Shown piece after piece: positions 8,350-19,217 of a stretch of DNA of 64,000 nucleotides. The stretch comes from Chitinibacter sp. SCUT-21 (GTDB lineage Bacteria; Pseudomonadota; Gammaproteobacteria; Burkholderiales; Chitinibacteraceae). The notes under the pieces are model-generated. The model ran no database searches and was not told where the DNA came from. It saw only the letters and a list, made by a program, of their open reading frames with translations. A program made the translations under genes and the position numbers. The first letter of the stretch is position 1. Each line of letters opens with the position of its first letter. The stretch is taken from positions 1,922,001 to 1,986,000 of the forward strand of contig CP102611.1 in NCBI GenBank assembly GCA_041874755.1. The letters are read 5' to 3'.

Positions 8350-9987
8350 ATGCTTTCCCGTTTTGCTACCCGTACTAAGCTATTTTTCCTCACCGGCACC
8401 CTGCTAGTCCTAATGGTGTTACAGATCAGTTTTACGCTATTTGAGCTGGGCATCGCTGGCGAAAAGGCCGATCAATTGATCACCGATCGCTACCCAAAAA
8501 TTGAACACCAAAACCACATTATCGCCAATACACTAGATATCGGTATGCTGCTGCGCGAAGCCATTATGGATAGCGATAGTGCGGCAATTGAAAACAGCTT
8601 GAGCAAAATTATGCAGCTACGAGCAGATAGCAGCAGCCGCTTGAAATACCTACACGACCACGCCACCAGCGCCGAGAGTAAGGCCATTTTGAACGAGATC
8701 GAAACCAAGCGTTCGGTCATCAGTGGGCAGTACGAGCAGTTGTTTACGATGATTCGCACCAATCAAGACGTTGAAGCAACCGCCTTTATCCAAACCCAAT
8801 ATGATCCAGCCTATAAAGCGTTTCAGGCTGCGGTGCAGACCATGGTGGAATCGCAAAAAGGCAAAATGAACACGCTGGCCGCCGAAACCCATACCAGCTT
8901 TGAGCAAGTGCGCAATTTAATGATAGGCAGTGGTCTAATTGCAGTGTTGCTGGGTTTAACGGCGGCGGTGTTGATCGCCAATTCAATTAGCTCGCCACTC
9001 AATCGCGCCTTGCGTGAAGCTGAGCGCATTGCTGATGGCGATTTAAGAGCTGATCGCACCAATCTACAAGACGCAATCACCGGCAATGACGAGCCGAGCC
9101 GCCTGCTGGTATCACTAGAAAAAATGCGCGCCAGCTTGGCAGAGATGGCCAAATTGATTCAGCAAAACGCCAATGAAGTAGGCCGCGCAGCGCAAGGCCT
9201 GGCACATTCGGCCAAAGAAGTCGCCAGCAGCGCGCAGAATCAATCGGCGGCCACCAGTGGTGCGGCGGCAACGCTAGAGCAATTAACGGTTAGCATCCAC
9301 CATGTGGCCGACAATGCGGAAGACGCCGCCAATCAAGCCCAGAACGCAGGCAAAACTGCGCAAATGGGCGGCTCTTTTGTCGTAGATTCTTCGTCTCAGA
9401 TGAGCTCAGTCGGCCAGCACGTAAGCCAATCGGCGGCACAAATGGCCGATTTGGAGCGCGATGTGGGTGAAATTGGCAAAATGGCGACGATGATTCGCGA
9501 CGTGGCTGATCAGACCAATTTGCTGGCACTCAATGCCGCGATTGAAGCGGCGCGCGCAGGCGAAACCGGGCGTGGCTTTGCCGTGGTGGCCGATGAAGTG
9601 CGCAAATTGGCCGAGCGCACGACTAAATCCGCGCACGAAATCAGCGAGATGATAGGCCGCATCCAAACAGGTAGCGCAACGGTGAACCAATATATGGGGC
9701 AAAGCGTGCAAAGCGTGAAGGATGCAACGGTGAGCTCCGATTCTGCCGCATTGGCGATGCAGGAAATCGAAGGCAATGCCGAATCAGTGGTGGCCGCAGT
9801 CAACCAAATTAGCCATTCGCTGAACGAGCAAAAATTGGCCGGCCAAGATTTGGCAGCGCGCATGGAGCAAGTGGCGCAAATGGCCGAAGAAAATGGCGAT
9901 ACCGTGCTGCACTTGGCCAGCACCGCGACCCAGCTCACTGGCTTGGCCGAACAATTACAAACCGCAGTTAATCGCTTCCGTATTTAA
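8350..9987 (+). CDS. Methyl-accepting chemotaxis protein (4-helix-bundle sensor)
   Basis: 545 residues from ATG 8350 with AAGGA ribosome-binding site. Helix 10-33 crosses the membrane, followed by a periplasmic all-helical ligand domain (~35-188, 4HB_MCP type), a second membrane helix (~190-213), HAMP (~214-270) and a long cytoplasmic signalling coiled coil. Its tip is the invariant [18 protein letters not shown] (~387-404). It would cluster at the cell pole with CheA/CheW and control flagellar turning; the ligand is unknown. No C-terminal CheR-docking pentapeptide is present (ends VNRFRI). It diverges from metH and ends at a strong terminator. Confidence 0.93.
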   Translation: MLSRFATRTKLFFLTGTLLVLMVLQISFTLFELGIAGEKADQLITDRYPKIEHQNHIIANTLDIGMLLREAIMDSDSAAIENSLSKIMQLRADSSSRLKYLHDHATSAESKAILNEIETKRSVISGQYEQLFTMIRTNQDVEATAFIQTQYDPAYKAFQAAVQTMVESQKGKMNTLAAETHTSFEQVRNLMIGSGLIAVLLGLTAAVLIANSISSPLNRALREAERIADGDLRADRTNLQDAITGNDEPSRLLVSLEKMRASLAEMAKLIQQNANEVGRAAQGLAHSAKEVASSAQNQSAATSGAAATLEQLTVSIHHVADNAEDAANQAQNAGKTAQMGGSFVVDSSSQMSSVGQHVSQSAAQMADLERDVGEIGKMATMIRDVADQTNLLALNAAIEAARAGETGRGFAVVADEVRKLAERTTKSAHEISEMIGRIQTGSATVNQYMGQSVQSVKDATVSSDSAALAMQEIEGNAESVVAAVNQISHSLNEQKLAGQDLAARMEQVAQMAEENGDTVLHLASTATQLTGLAEQLQTAVNRFRI

Positions 9988-10003
9988 GCTAATTACCAAT
10001 GAT

Positions 10004-10038
10004 AAAAAGCAGCCGTGTTCGCGCACCGCTGCTTTTTT
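10004..10038 (+). terminator. Rho-independent terminator after chemoreceptor
   Basis: AAAAAGCAGC..GCTGCTTTTTT stem with a 14-base loop, 16 bp past the stop codon. Confidence 0.85.
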
Positions 10039-10142
10039 AACGTCTAAAATTACCTTTTGATTGCGTAACTTGTTCATTTTGCACCAAAAGTCGCAGCGCT
10101 AAGATAGCTGTATCTAATCAAAGCCCCACAAGGGTGACGATC

Positions 10143-10481
10143 ATGTATATCGCTAAAATCAGCTCACCCAGTTACAGCCAGATCAATACCAAGCCCGCCA
10201 GCAGCGGCGCGCGCAGCACCAGCAGTAGCGAAAGCCACGGTCTGTGGCGCGAAGATTTGCAGCAGACTCAGCCCCGCGACGTGCAAACCCCGTTTTTACC
10301 CGCACTCGAACAAAGTTTAGCGCTGCGCGATGAGCTATTTGACTATTACCCGCAAGCCTTGCCAACGCCTTTAACTTACGCAGAAATCGAGCCTGCCAAA
10401 CGGAATCAAGCACGGCTGCAAGCGTATCGCGAGCTAGAGCATCAGCAAGCTAGCGGCACACGAATTGCAATTACCGGCTAA
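10143..10481 (+). CDS. Small hypothetical protein, Ser/Gln-rich
   Basis: 112 residues. ATG 10143 is preferred over GTG 10134 because AGGG lies eight bases upstream of it. The first 40 residues are Ser/Thr/Gly-rich and probably disordered; the rest (LPALEQSLALRDELFDYYPQ..., LTYAEIEPAKRNQARLQAYREL) is likely helical. There is no signal peptide or membrane helix. Family not recognised. It resembles its downstream neighbour only in composition. Codon use and a good ribosome-binding site argue that it is a real gene. Confidence 0.6.
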   Translation: MYIAKISSPSYSQINTKPASSGARSTSSSESHGLWREDLQQTQPRDVQTPFLPALEQSLALRDELFDYYPQALPTPLTYAEIEPAKRNQARLQAYRELEHQQASGTRIAITG

Positions 10482-10482
10482 T

Positions 10483-10531
10483 GGGTATGTTGCCATAGGC
10501 CAATATTGATATTGGTTACATGGCTATACAT
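10483..10531 (+). repeat. 49-bp GGGTAT palindromic element, copy 4
   Basis: Begins one base after the TAA of the preceding gene and ends TATACAT. The centre is a near-perfect palindrome, CCAATAT-TG-ATATTGG. Confidence 0.7.
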
Positions 10532-10659
10532 ATAGAGAGTTTATTTCTAGAAAATAGCGCGCAGTAGCAAACTCAACCATTAGTCTGTCTTGCAGAAAAA
10601 TGCAGTTTACTTCGCCCAAGCCAGAACTCATAAAGAGAGAAGACGTAGGCAGGAGAATC

Positions 10660-11067
10660 ATGATGAATGTCGGTTCAACGCAATCAGTAAACACCATCAG
10701 CACTGCGCGTGAGTTGCAGGGCCAAGTACAGGAACAGCGAAAAGACACGCTGCAACAGCTCAAACCTGTTGCCGAGCAAGTGTATATCTCAAAACAAGCG
10801 CAGCAGCTGTTTGATACCTACACACAAAGCGCCAAGAACGCCAAAGACTTTTACAACGCGGATAGCACCAGCTCTAGCAATAGCGTATCCACTGAGCAAA
10901 TGCTCGACACGGTGAAAATGGTGCAAAAGCGTCAAACTACGGCGGCCATTGCCGCCTATGCGCAGCAACAAGCGGGTGAAGCCGACAAACCTTCGACCAA
11001 ACCCACCCCCACATCTTATTCAGCCGATCAAGCGGCGCGCAGCATTTCCATTAACACTTCGGCATGA
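10660..11067 (+). CDS. Hypothetical protein, Gln-rich helical
   Basis: 135 residues from ATG 10660, which follows AGGAGAATC; the frame extends 20 codons upstream but without such a signal. Long Gln/Lys/Thr-rich helices (about 15-60 and 85-110) enclose a Ser-rich patch (DSTSSSNSVS), and the C-terminus is Pro/Thr/Ser-rich. There is no export signal. Family not recognised. It may belong with the 10143 gene, but the 178-bp gap and the repeat between them suggest a separate promoter. Confidence 0.6.
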   Translation: MMNVGSTQSVNTISTARELQGQVQEQRKDTLQQLKPVAEQVYISKQAQQLFDTYTQSAKNAKDFYNADSTSSSNSVSTEQMLDTVKMVQKRQTTAAIAAYAQQQAGEADKPSTKPTPTSYSADQAARSISINTSA

Positions 11068-11132
11068 GTTTGACAACAGCCTGACGTGTTTCATTTTATT
11101 CGTATTAAGCAATCGGTACTTGCAATTTAATG

Positions 11133-11143
11133 TTGCAGTGCAA
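11133..11143. promoter_or_regulatory. TTGCAGTGCAA operator-like palindrome
   Basis: Perfect half-sites TTGCA/TGCAA around a central G, 37 bp upstream of the DUF3141 start. Related TGCA-N-TGCA motifs occur at a similar distance before pta and aceK. TGC/GCA-rich palindromes are the type bound by PhaR regulators of polyhydroxyalkanoate genes; assignment is a guess. Confidence 0.35.
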
Positions 11144-11179
11144 TAATAAATCTCCGTTGCAAACGAATAAGGTGCCAAC

Positions 11180-13423
11180 ATGCTGGATTTACAGGAAAAA
11201 ACGGCGCAGTGGGGCCGTTTGAATGAGAAGGTAAGTCGACTGTTTCAAGCCAATCTGGGCAAGGCGATCGATGAGCGTTTGCAACAGATTAAACCATTCC
11301 CTATTCCGCCAGCGAGCGAATGGTGGCAATCGGGCCTAGCCTACTGGCAAGATACCCTGCAACGCCAAGCCCTGTTTTGGGATGTATTGCGTGAGCGCGG
11401 TGACCAATTTTTGCAACACGAGGCAGCAGGCAAACCGCCAGTATTGAAATTTGCTTACGAAATCGTCGTTGATGCGCGCCAATTTGCTCGCCCCGTCAAT
11501 TACGCTTTGGCCAAAATCACCCCACCTGCGGGATTTCCTGCCATCGATTCGAATCAACGACCCTATCTGATTATCGATCCACGCGCCGGCCACGGCCCCG
11601 GGATTGGGGGCTTTAAACAAGATTCAGAAATCGGCGTGGCGCTGCAGGCGGGCCATCCGGTGTATGCGTTTATTTTCTTCCCGCATCCTGAAGCGGGCCA
11701 AACCTTGGCCGACGTCACCACCGCCCAACAAGCATTTTTGCGCTTTGTTAACGACGAGCATCCGCAAGCGCCCAAACCTGTATTGATCGGTAATTGCCAA
11801 GGCGGCTGGGCCGCGCTGCTACTGGCCTCGGTCTCATCCGAATTGGTCGGTGCCGTGGTCAGCAATGGCGCGCCTGTTTCCTACTGGGCGGGCAACGACA
11901 ATAACCCGATGCGCTATTCTGGTGGCCTACTTGGCGGTAGTTGGAGCGCGCTTTTGGCCTCCGATTTAGGCAATGGTCTCTTTGACGGTGCGCATCTGGT
12001 CAGCAATTTTGAAAACCTTGATTTGGGCAATACGCTCGTTGGCAAGATGTATCACCTGTACGAGAACGTCGATACCGAAGCGCCGCGCTTTTTGGATTTT
12101 GAGCGCTGGTGGGGTGCCAATTACTTGATGAATGAAGAAGAAATCCGCTGGATCGTCGACAACCTGTTCATTGGCAACAATCTGGTCGAAGGCAAGGCCA
12201 AAGGCAAAAAAGGCTTTTATGATCTGAGTGCCATTCACGCGCCCATCGTGATTTTTGCTTCGCTAGGCGACAATATCACGCCACCGCAACAGGCATTTAA
12301 CTGGATTTTGGATCTCTACCCCAGCACCGACGCGCTCAAAGCCGCTGGCCAAGTCGTCGTGGGCTTGGTGCATGAAAGCATCGGCCATTTGGGGATTTTC
12401 GTTAGCGCCGGGGTTGCCAAAAAAGAACATCGCCAGATCGTTGAATTAATGAGCGTGATCGAATCGCTATCGCCCGGGCTATACCAATTACACATTCAAG
12501 AAGAACAAGAAGCCGATGGCAGCAAGCAATGGCGTGCCGAGTTGCATGAACGCCAAGTTGAAGAATTGCGCCAAGCCCAACGCTTTGGCCGTCAGGAAGA
12601 AGCCTTATTCGCCGCTGTTGAGCGCGTTTCCGAGATTAATTCGCAAGCGTATCAGCATTACATTCGCCCTTATGTTCAGCCCTTGAGCAACGATATCCAA
12701 GCCGGTTTATCGCGCGCGTTTCATCCGCTACGCTGGCAGCGCTGGGGCTGGTCTAGCCTCAATCCGCTGGCCAATCTTAATCGCTATTGGGCAGAACCTG
12801 CGCGCGCGCACAGACTAGCAACCGACGAGCACAATCCTTGGCGTCAGCTCGAACGCAATCTCAGCGCACAAATGGCGGCGAGTTTGGATTTTGTCGGCCA
12901 ACTGCGCGATATCAGCGCAGAAAGTACGTTTATGCTGAGCTACGGCGCGCTGACTTTAGCTGGCGTTGGCGAAGAACATCGGCAAGATCTGATAGCAAAA
13001 CCGCAAGCGCTCATTGATCGCGCTCAGCTTGCCGAGCAATTGGAACAAGGCGGCTACGCCGAGGGGCTGATTCGTCTGGGCCTATTGTTACAAGATCCGA
13101 ACAATATCTCGATCAGCCGTCGCCAGTTTGCGCTTGAATGGCTACAGCAACAAACAGAAATCGCCCAGCTAAGCCCTACGCAATTATGGGATATCGTGCA
13201 GCAACAATCGCTGCTGGTTTGGCAATTGCGTGAAGAAGCCCAGCAAAGCTTGCCCAAGCTGTTTGGCAGTGCGGCTGCGCTGAATCGCGGCTTTAAAGTG
13301 TATGCCCAATTGGCAGAAAATAGCCCTGTTGATGCCAGTGAACTCAGCGCGCGCGTCGAGCAATTACATGCCCAATTTAAACCCGTGCGCAAAAGTCGCA
13401 GCAAAGTTGCGCAAGCGGTATAG
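11180..13423 (+). CDS. DUF3141 protein (PHA-synthase-like alpha/beta hydrolase fold)
   Basis: 747 residues, starting at ATG 11180 with a weak AAGG. The N-terminal helical part (1-~110) and the alpha/beta hydrolase core (~120-420) recall class I/III polyhydroxyalkanoate synthases: LIGNCQGGWAALLLA carries the nucleophile-elbow Cys in G-x-C-x-G, SLGDNITPPQQA gives a candidate Asp, and VHESIGHLGIF a candidate His. The remaining ~320 residues are helical and form the DUF3141-specific part. Function is not established; in other genomes, to my knowledge, these genes sit near phosphate acetyltransferase and acetate kinase genes, and pta follows here after two chemoreceptors. The TGCA-type palindrome upstream fits carbon-storage control. 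Confidence 0.85.
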   Translation: MLDLQEKTAQWGRLNEKVSRLFQANLGKAIDERLQQIKPFPIPPASEWWQSGLAYWQDTLQRQALFWDVLRERGDQFLQHEAAGKPPVLKFAYEIVVDARQFARPVNYALAKITPPAGFPAIDSNQRPYLIIDPRAGHGPGIGGFKQDSEIGVALQAGHPVYAFIFFPHPEAGQTLADVTTAQQAFLRFVNDEHPQAPKPVLIGNCQGGWAALLLASVSSELVGAVVSNGAPVSYWAGNDNNPMRYSGGLLGGSWSALLASDLGNGLFDGAHLVSNFENLDLGNTLVGKMYHLYENVDTEAPRFLDFERWWGANYLMNEEEIRWIVDNLFIGNNLVEGKAKGKKGFYDLSAIHAPIVIFASLGDNITPPQQAFNWILDLYPSTDALKAAGQVVVGLVHESIGHLGIFVSAGVAKKEHRQIVELMSVIESLSPGLYQLHIQEEQEADGSKQWRAELHERQVEELRQAQRFGRQEEALFAAVERVSEINSQAYQHYIRPYVQPLSNDIQAGLSRAFHPLRWQRWGWSSLNPLANLNRYWAEPARAHRLATDEHNPWRQLERNLSAQMAASLDFVGQLRDISAESTFMLSYGALTLAGVGEEHRQDLIAKPQALIDRAQLAEQLEQGGYAEGLIRLGLLLQDPNNISISRRQFALEWLQQQTEIAQLSPTQLWDIVQQQSLLVWQLREEAQQSLPKLFGSAAALNRGFKVYAQLAENSPVDASELSARVEQLHAQFKPVRKSRSKVAQAV

Positions 13424-13466
13424 CCTGCAAAGCAATATCCAGCCTAAGCCACAGCCATATACATAC

Positions 13467-13506
13467 AAAAACACCGTTATCGCCTGCTGCGACAACGGTG
13501 TTTTTT
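13467..13506. terminator. Bidirectional terminator between convergent genes
   Basis: AACACCGTT..AACGGTGTT stem with a 16-base apical loop, T-run on the plus side and A-run on the other. It serves the DUF3141 gene and the leftward chemoreceptor. Confidence 0.85.
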
Positions 13507-13517
13507 ATTGCGTCAGC

Positions 13518-15131
13518 TTAAACGCGATACACAGCAATAGATTGATCCAATGTGCGGCCCAGTTCACCTAACCGTGCACTTTCCTGCGCGGTGCTGGCGG
13601 CGGCGGCGCTGCTTTCTTCCGACATTTGTGCCACACGCTCCACTTGCTGTGCCATGGCTGAACTCGCCGCGCTTTGCTCACGCATCGCAGTTGAAATTTC
13701 GCTAACTTGCTCAACCACACTATCGGCACTGCGACGAATATCGGCAATCGCGCCACTGGCCTGCTGCGCTTTCGCCACGCCATCATCCACTTGGCGCACC
13801 GTCAGTTGCATACTATTCACCGTGCTATTGGCTTCATTTTGAATCGCCGCCACGGTGCTGATAATTTCCTGCGTCGAGCTGGCGGTCCGCTCGGCCAATT
13901 TGCGCACTTCATCGGCCACCACGGCAAATCCACGCCCCAAATCACCGGCACGCGCCGCTTCAATTGCGGCATTCAGCGCCAGCAAATTGGTTTGATCGGC
14001 GATGTCTTTAATTACATTCACCACTGCGTTAATCGTCGCGGTACGCTCTTTCAATGAATCAATTTGTGCCGCTGAGGTACGAACCTGATCGGCGATTTGA
14101 TTAATGCTGCTAATCGTATTTTCAATCACAGAGCCGCCCGCTGCGGCCAAGCGGCCCGCTTCGCGAGCGGTGTAATCGCATTCTTGCGCCCGATCGGCCA
14201 CGTGCGAAATACTCACCGTCACTTGCTCAATCCCCGCAGCCATCGCGGAAGCCGATTCACTAACGGCATTTGAGGTCTGTGACATTTCATGGCTGGTGGT
14301 GGACAGGCTATTGACCGACCCCGATACCTCGCGCCCCACACGGCTCAGCTGCTGCAAGCTATGTTGCATAGCATCGAGCACGCGATTGAGTGAGCGCAGC
14401 GAAGCACCAATCTCATCGGGGCTTTGGTCGTTCAAGCGGCGGGTAAAATCGTGATCCTGTGATAATTGCTGCAAAAATTGCTGTAATTGCCCTAAAGGCA
14501 CGCGCACACTGCGTACGATCAGCAAACCCAAAATCACAATCACCAGCAACAAAGCCGAGCCAACCAGCAGCAAGCTGGTAATTAAGCTGGCAATATCTTG
14601 AGCCGCTGTTTGCTCAGCTTGGGCTGTGGCCTGCTTTTTATATTCTTCCAGCTTGGCCAGCGCTTGATATACCCGTTCGGCTTGCGGGGCACATTTTTCT
14701 CGAATGAGCTGCGTTGCGAAAGTGGCATCAAGACTATCTGACACCTCTAACACCTTGGTAGTCAAAGGACGCCACGCATCCAGCTCTTGTTTCAGCGCCG
14801 CCAAATTGGTCCGCTCGGCTTCATCTGATACTTTGGCCTCATATTGCGCCACGGCTTGATCGAGTTTTTGCAAATGCCCAGCAAATTGGGTCGCCACCTG
14901 CTGTTTGCCCGCGGCATCAGTCTGCGCAATATGAAATAGCACCGCATAGCGAGCTTGCGCAAAGCTATGCTCTAAATCATTGAGCACCACCAAGCTAGGT
15001 ACGATGTGCTGAGTTAGATAATCAGCATCCGCTTTGACATGATTTGATTTGTAATACGTGATCCCCGCCTGCAAGACAATCGCAACAGCTGCGACAGCCA
15101 CCAAAGACCAAATCTTACTGGAAATTTTCAT
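13518..15131 (-). CDS. Methyl-accepting chemotaxis protein, copy A of a divergent pair
   Basis: 537 residues from ATG 15131 behind GAGGG; eight extra codons upstream are not needed. Membrane helix 8-28, periplasmic helical sensor (~30-178), second membrane helix (~180-206), HAMP, then the signalling domain with the [18 protein letters not shown] tip (~374). From about residue 265 to the end it is nearly identical to the divergently transcribed chemoreceptor at 15371, while the sensor halves differ completely. This points to one signalling module paired with two inputs, kept alike by recent duplication or gene conversion. No CheR-binding pentapeptide (ends IAVYRV). Confidence 0.93.
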   Translation of the reverse strand: MKISSKIWSLVAVAAVAIVLQAGITYYKSNHVKADADYLTQHIVPSLVVLNDLEHSFAQARYAVLFHIAQTDAAGKQQVATQFAGHLQKLDQAVAQYEAKVSDEAERTNLAALKQELDAWRPLTTKVLEVSDSLDATFATQLIREKCAPQAERVYQALAKLEEYKKQATAQAEQTAAQDIASLITSLLLVGSALLLVIVILGLLIVRSVRVPLGQLQQFLQQLSQDHDFTRRLNDQSPDEIGASLRSLNRVLDAMQHSLQQLSRVGREVSGSVNSLSTTSHEMSQTSNAVSESASAMAAGIEQVTVSISHVADRAQECDYTAREAGRLAAAGGSVIENTISSINQIADQVRTSAAQIDSLKERTATINAVVNVIKDIADQTNLLALNAAIEAARAGDLGRGFAVVADEVRKLAERTASSTQEIISTVAAIQNEANSTVNSMQLTVRQVDDGVAKAQQASGAIADIRRSADSVVEQVSEISTAMREQSAASSAMAQQVERVAQMSEESSAAAASTAQESARLGELGRTLDQSIAVYRV

Positions 15132-15370
15132 ACCACCCTCAGATTGAAAGGCCAAACATTAACAATATTTAACCATACTCTTTATCAGGGTATTCAAATA
15201 TACGGGCTTATCGCGGCAGAGTGTCTGTATTCCTTCAACAAAATGGGGTGGAACGAGGCGAAAATACTTTACCCGCAGGCAAGAGCTAAGCTTGTAAGTG
15301 CCTCAAGATATCCTATGCTAAAGCGACGTACACACCACGAATTAGGTGTTTTTACTTGCCGGGGAAAATC

Positions 15371-17002
15371 ATGAACTTTTCAGTTGCCCATCGCCTCACC
15401 ATTGGCTTTTCAATTTTGCTGCTGTTCGTGGTGCTTAGCGATATTTTCGCACTCCGCAGCATTCATAATATGAACGACGATATGCGGGAGATTGTGTATA
15501 GCAATACAGCGCAAATGCAAACGGCCAGTATCTTGATTGATAAGGTACAAGAAATGCGGATTCAATACCGGCAAATGGTATTAGAAGAAACACCGGAAGC
15601 GAAAGCCAAAGTTAAAGAAAAATATATGGCTGCGCGAGGCCTGTTTTTAGAAAATATTTCTAAGCTTCAAAAATTATTTGATGACAAAGAATTCCCAGCC
15701 TCAGATGCAAATCGTTCATTGTTAGCAAAAGTCCTCGCAGCTCAACCCCCCGCCTTTGCCGCAGCAGATAAAACCATTGAATTAGGCTTAGTGAGTGACC
15801 CGGAAACAAAAAAGACACTCGATCAATCCTCAGCTTTGATGGCTGCTTTGAATGTTGAATTGCGAGCATTAGCGAATGCACAAAAAGAAAATAATGACCA
15901 GCAAGTCAAAGAAACCGAGCAGAGTGCCCTTCAAACTCAAAACACCTTAATTGGATTAACAATTTTCGCCATCGTTGTTGGCGTAGCTGCTGCGCTCATC
16001 ATTACGCGAGGCATTACCAAGCCATTAGATGAAATGCAAAAATTCATGAAAGAGCTAGGTACTAACTTCAACTTTACTCAACGCCTAAAGGTCTATAAGA
16101 AAGATGAAATTGGCGCCTCGGTTGCATCACTCAATGATTTACTCGATTCCTTACAAGAAAGCATGAAAGTGGTGAATCGCGTTGGCCAAAATGTCACTAC
16201 TTCGGTCAATAGCCTGTCGACCACTAGCCATGAAATGTCGCAGACCTCCAATGCCGTAAGTGAATCGGCGTCCGCGATGGCTGCGGGGATTGAGCAAGTG
16301 ACGGTGAGTATTTCGCACGTGGCCGATCGCGCGCAAGAATGTGATCACACCGCCCGCGAGGCAGGTCGCTTGGCCGCTACGGGCGGCTCGGTGATTGAAA
16401 ATACGATTGCTAGCATTAATCAAATCGCCGATCAGGTGCGCGCTTCAGCAACACAAATTGATTCATTAAAAGAGCGCACCGCCACGATTAACGCAGTGGT
16501 GAATGTAATTAAAGACATCGCTGATCAAACCAATCTGCTCGCGCTCAATGCCGCAATTGAAGCGGCGCGTGCCGGTGATTTGGGCCGTGGATTTGCGGTG
16601 GTGGCCGATGAAGTACGCAAATTAGCCGAGCGAACCGCCAGCTCGACGCAGGAAATTATCAGCACCGTGGCTGCGATCCAGAACGAGGCCAATAGCACCG
16701 TACAAACCATGCAACAGACAGTGCGCCAAGTCGATGATGGCGTCGCCAAAGCGCAGGAAGCCAGCAATTCAATCCGCGATATTCGTCAAAGTGCCGACTC
16801 CGTCGTGCACCAAGTGAGCGAAATTTCAACTGCGATGCGCGAACAAAGCGCTGCTAGCGCCACGATGGCGCAGCAAGTGGAACGGGTAGCGCAAATGTCG
16901 GAAGAAAGTAGCGCAGCGGCGGCCAGTACGGCTAGCGAAAGCGGACGTCTTAATCAATTGGGCCGTGAATTGGATCAGGCGATTTCACGCTATCGCGTTT
17001 AA
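15371..17002 (+). CDS. Methyl-accepting chemotaxis protein, copy B of a divergent pair
   Basis: 543 residues from ATG 15371, which follows GGGGAAAATC. Membrane helix ~8-30, a 4HB-type periplasmic domain rich in Gln/Glu/Ala (~32-190; includes [15 protein letters not shown]), second membrane helix (~194-214), HAMP and signalling domain. From NRVGQNV (about residue 265) onward it matches copy A almost residue for residue, and at DNA level runs of more than 50 identical bases occur (for example around 16273-16330). The shared part forms an inverted repeat of roughly 0.8 kb. Ends ISRYRV, with no CheR-docking tail. Confidence 0.93.
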   Translation: MNFSVAHRLTIGFSILLLFVVLSDIFALRSIHNMNDDMREIVYSNTAQMQTASILIDKVQEMRIQYRQMVLEETPEAKAKVKEKYMAARGLFLENISKLQKLFDDKEFPASDANRSLLAKVLAAQPPAFAAADKTIELGLVSDPETKKTLDQSSALMAALNVELRALANAQKENNDQQVKETEQSALQTQNTLIGLTIFAIVVGVAAALIITRGITKPLDEMQKFMKELGTNFNFTQRLKVYKKDEIGASVASLNDLLDSLQESMKVVNRVGQNVTTSVNSLSTTSHEMSQTSNAVSESASAMAAGIEQVTVSISHVADRAQECDHTAREAGRLAATGGSVIENTIASINQIADQVRASATQIDSLKERTATINAVVNVIKDIADQTNLLALNAAIEAARAGDLGRGFAVVADEVRKLAERTASSTQEIISTVAAIQNEANSTVQTMQQTVRQVDDGVAKAQEASNSIRDIRQSADSVVHQVSEISTAMREQSAASATMAQQVERVAQMSEESSAAAASTASESGRLNQLGRELDQAISRYRV

Positions 17003-17021
17003 TTTCAGCAAGATTTTCGGC

Positions 17022-17053
17022 AAAAAAAGAGCTGGCATCTGCCAGCTCTTTTT
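17022..17053 (+). terminator. Rho-independent terminator after chemoreceptor copy B
   Basis: AAAAGAGCTGGCA-TC-TGCCAGCTCTTTTT stem-loop 20 bp after the stop. Confidence 0.9.
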
Positions 17054-17065
17054 ACATACATCACA

Positions 17066-17114
17066 ATGTATTGCCATAAAAGGCAATCAATATGCTTACT
17101 CTACGGCAATACCC
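17066..17114 (-). repeat. 49-bp GGGTAT palindromic element, copy 5
   Basis: On the minus strand it begins GGGTATTGCC immediately after the pta TAA codon and ends GGCAATACAT. Its ten-base ends pair except for the last two bases. The right half (TTTTATGG..ATACAT) matches copy 9. Confidence 0.75.
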
Positions 17115-19163
17115 TTAGACCATCTCAACCGCTTGAATCGCCGTCAAGGCAATGGTAAAGACAATATCATCCACCAAAGCACCGCGCGACAAATCATTGA
17201 CCGGTTTGCGCAAGCCCTGCAACATCGGGCCGACGCTGACCACGTTGGCGCTGCGCTGAACGGCTTTGTACGTGGTATTGCCGGTATTCAGGTCTGGGAA
17301 CACAAACACCGTGGCCTGCCCTGCGACTAAGCTGCCCGGGGCTTTTTGCTTGCCGACTTCAAGTACCGATGCCGCGTCGTATTGCAATGGGCCGTCGATC
17401 GTCAGTTGCGGATTACGCGCTTTGGCGATTTCGGTCGCAGTGCGCACTTTATCCACATCGGCACCGGTGCCCGATTGCCCGGTTGAGTAGCTGATCATCG
17501 CTACTTTCGGGTCGATGCCAAAGGCTTTGGCTGAGTACGCACTTTGTGCGGCGATCTCGGCCAGTTGCTCGGCACTTGGGTTTGGATTCACCGCGCAATC
17601 GCCGTACACCAACACTTGTTCCGGCATCAGCATAAAGAACACAGACGATACAATCGACGAGCCTGGCGCGGTTTTGATCAACTGTAGCGCTGGACGAATG
17701 GTGTTGGCAGTAGTGTGAATTGCACCAGAAACCAGACCATCCACTTCATCAATCGCCAACATCATCGTGCCGAGCACGACATTGTCTTCGAGCTGGCGCA
17801 GCGCCTGAATTTCGGTCAAGCCTTTAGATTTACGCAGCTCAACCATCGGTGCGACATAGCGTGCGCGGATTTCTTCTGGATCCAAAATCTGCAAACTAGG
17901 CGGGATTTTCACGCCTTGCGTTGCAGCAACAGCCTCAATCGTTGCGCGTTTACCGAGCAAGATACATTGCGCAATGCCTTTTTCTTCACACACAATCGCA
18001 GCGCAAATCGTGCGTGGCTCTTCACCTTCTGGCAACACAATGCGTTTATTCGCTGCGCGCGCTTTTTGGATCAGCTGGTAACGGAAAGCTGGCGGGCTAA
18101 GGTGATGCACGCCTTTGGTGTTCACGCCAACCATCAGCGCTTCGACGTCCAATTGCTCGGCAACGGCATTCATCACACGTGTCATGCGATCTTTGTCATC
18201 GGCGGGCACAGCGGTCGGCACTTGGCTAATCGCCAATGCGGTTCTAAAGCTATCGCCGTCGGTGCGCAGCACTGGAATCCCAGTGTGGAAAGCCAATTGC
18301 GTGAAGTCACGTACTGTTGCGTCCATTTCAGTGTTATGTGTCAGCACCAACCCAGCCAACTGCACGCCATTGCTGGCGGCCAAGGCCGTCGCCAAAATCA
18401 CATCATCACGGTCACCTGAGCTGACGATCAAAGCCCCGGGTTGCAAACGACGAATGACTTCGGGCACTGCACGCGCGGCCACCACGGTATCGGTTACACG
18501 GCGCTTGGTCAGCTCACCTTTTACAACGATTTCGGCATCTAAGTGCAACGCCACATCCAAGGTGCGCGGAGCGAGTAAGTGCGGGTCAAACTCAATCGCA
18601 CCCCAGATTGGCAAATCGCCGATTTCGTCTTTCATCGCATCCAGATCAAAGTTGACCGGTGCTTTATTAAAAATCACGCCGCCAACTTGTACACCTTCGT
18701 TGCGAAATTGGCGCGCCGCTACTTTAACCTCTTCAGCCACATTGCCGGCGCTGGCATCGGTCACCAAAATCACCGTCGCCTGCAAACCCAAAGCCATCTG
18801 GGTATTCAATTGCGTGGTAAATGGATTGGCAGGATCTGGATGCAAGCCTTCAACAATTAAAATATCCGCGTCTTCTCCCGCAGACATACTCATCGTCACG
18901 ATTTCTTCGAGCAAATCGTCGGTTTCGTCGATTGATACTTGCTCAATCGCGTAATTGGCAGGCAAGGCATCGGGCACATCAAGCTGGCAAATGCGACGCG
19001 CAAAATGGCTTGAACGCTCAATTTCACTCGCGGTTTGGTCTTGCGCGACTGGTTTGACAAACCCTACTTTCAAGCTTTGGTTTTGCAAGCAGCGCACCAC
19101 GCCCAAAGTCACCGAGGTCAGGCCGACATTGTGGCGGGTTGGCGCAATAAAAAAGGTTTGCAT
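17115..19163 (-). CDS. pta: Phosphate acetyltransferase, long form
   Basis: 682 residues, the length of enterobacterial-type Pta. An N-terminal BioD-like P-loop region (IAPTRHNVGLTSV, 6-18), a central DRTGG domain (~210-330) and the catalytic PTA_PTB domain (~365-682, with LPEGEEPRT, SGAIHTTANTIRPALQ, FPDLNTGNTTYKAVQR) are all visible. It interconverts acetyl-CoA and acetyl phosphate in the cytoplasm. No ackA is adjacent in this window. A GTGCAGTGCAGC motif lies 55-65 bp upstream of the start and may be an operator. The stop codon directly abuts a 49-bp repeat. Confidence 0.96.
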   Translation of the reverse strand: MQTFFIAPTRHNVGLTSVTLGVVRCLQNQSLKVGFVKPVAQDQTASEIERSSHFARRICQLDVPDALPANYAIEQVSIDETDDLLEEIVTMSMSAGEDADILIVEGLHPDPANPFTTQLNTQMALGLQATVILVTDASAGNVAEEVKVAARQFRNEGVQVGGVIFNKAPVNFDLDAMKDEIGDLPIWGAIEFDPHLLAPRTLDVALHLDAEIVVKGELTKRRVTDTVVAARAVPEVIRRLQPGALIVSSGDRDDVILATALAASNGVQLAGLVLTHNTEMDATVRDFTQLAFHTGIPVLRTDGDSFRTALAISQVPTAVPADDKDRMTRVMNAVAEQLDVEALMVGVNTKGVHHLSPPAFRYQLIQKARAANKRIVLPEGEEPRTICAAIVCEEKGIAQCILLGKRATIEAVAATQGVKIPPSLQILDPEEIRARYVAPMVELRKSKGLTEIQALRQLEDNVVLGTMMLAIDEVDGLVSGAIHTTANTIRPALQLIKTAPGSSIVSSVFFMLMPEQVLVYGDCAVNPNPSAEQLAEIAAQSAYSAKAFGIDPKVAMISYSTGQSGTGADVDKVRTATEIAKARNPQLTIDGPLQYDAASVLEVGKQKAPGSLVAGQATVFVFPDLNTGNTTYKAVQRSANVVSVGPMLQGLRKPVNDLSRGALVDDIVFTIALTAIQAVEMV

Positions 19164-19217
19164 GATGAAAGTCCTACTTCGTTAAGCAATATATGCCGCT
19201 ACTATAAACAATCCACG

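Noticed and set aside
15188..15236. GGGTATT upstream of chemoreceptor copy B
   Set aside because: No matching inverted end at the fixed distance.
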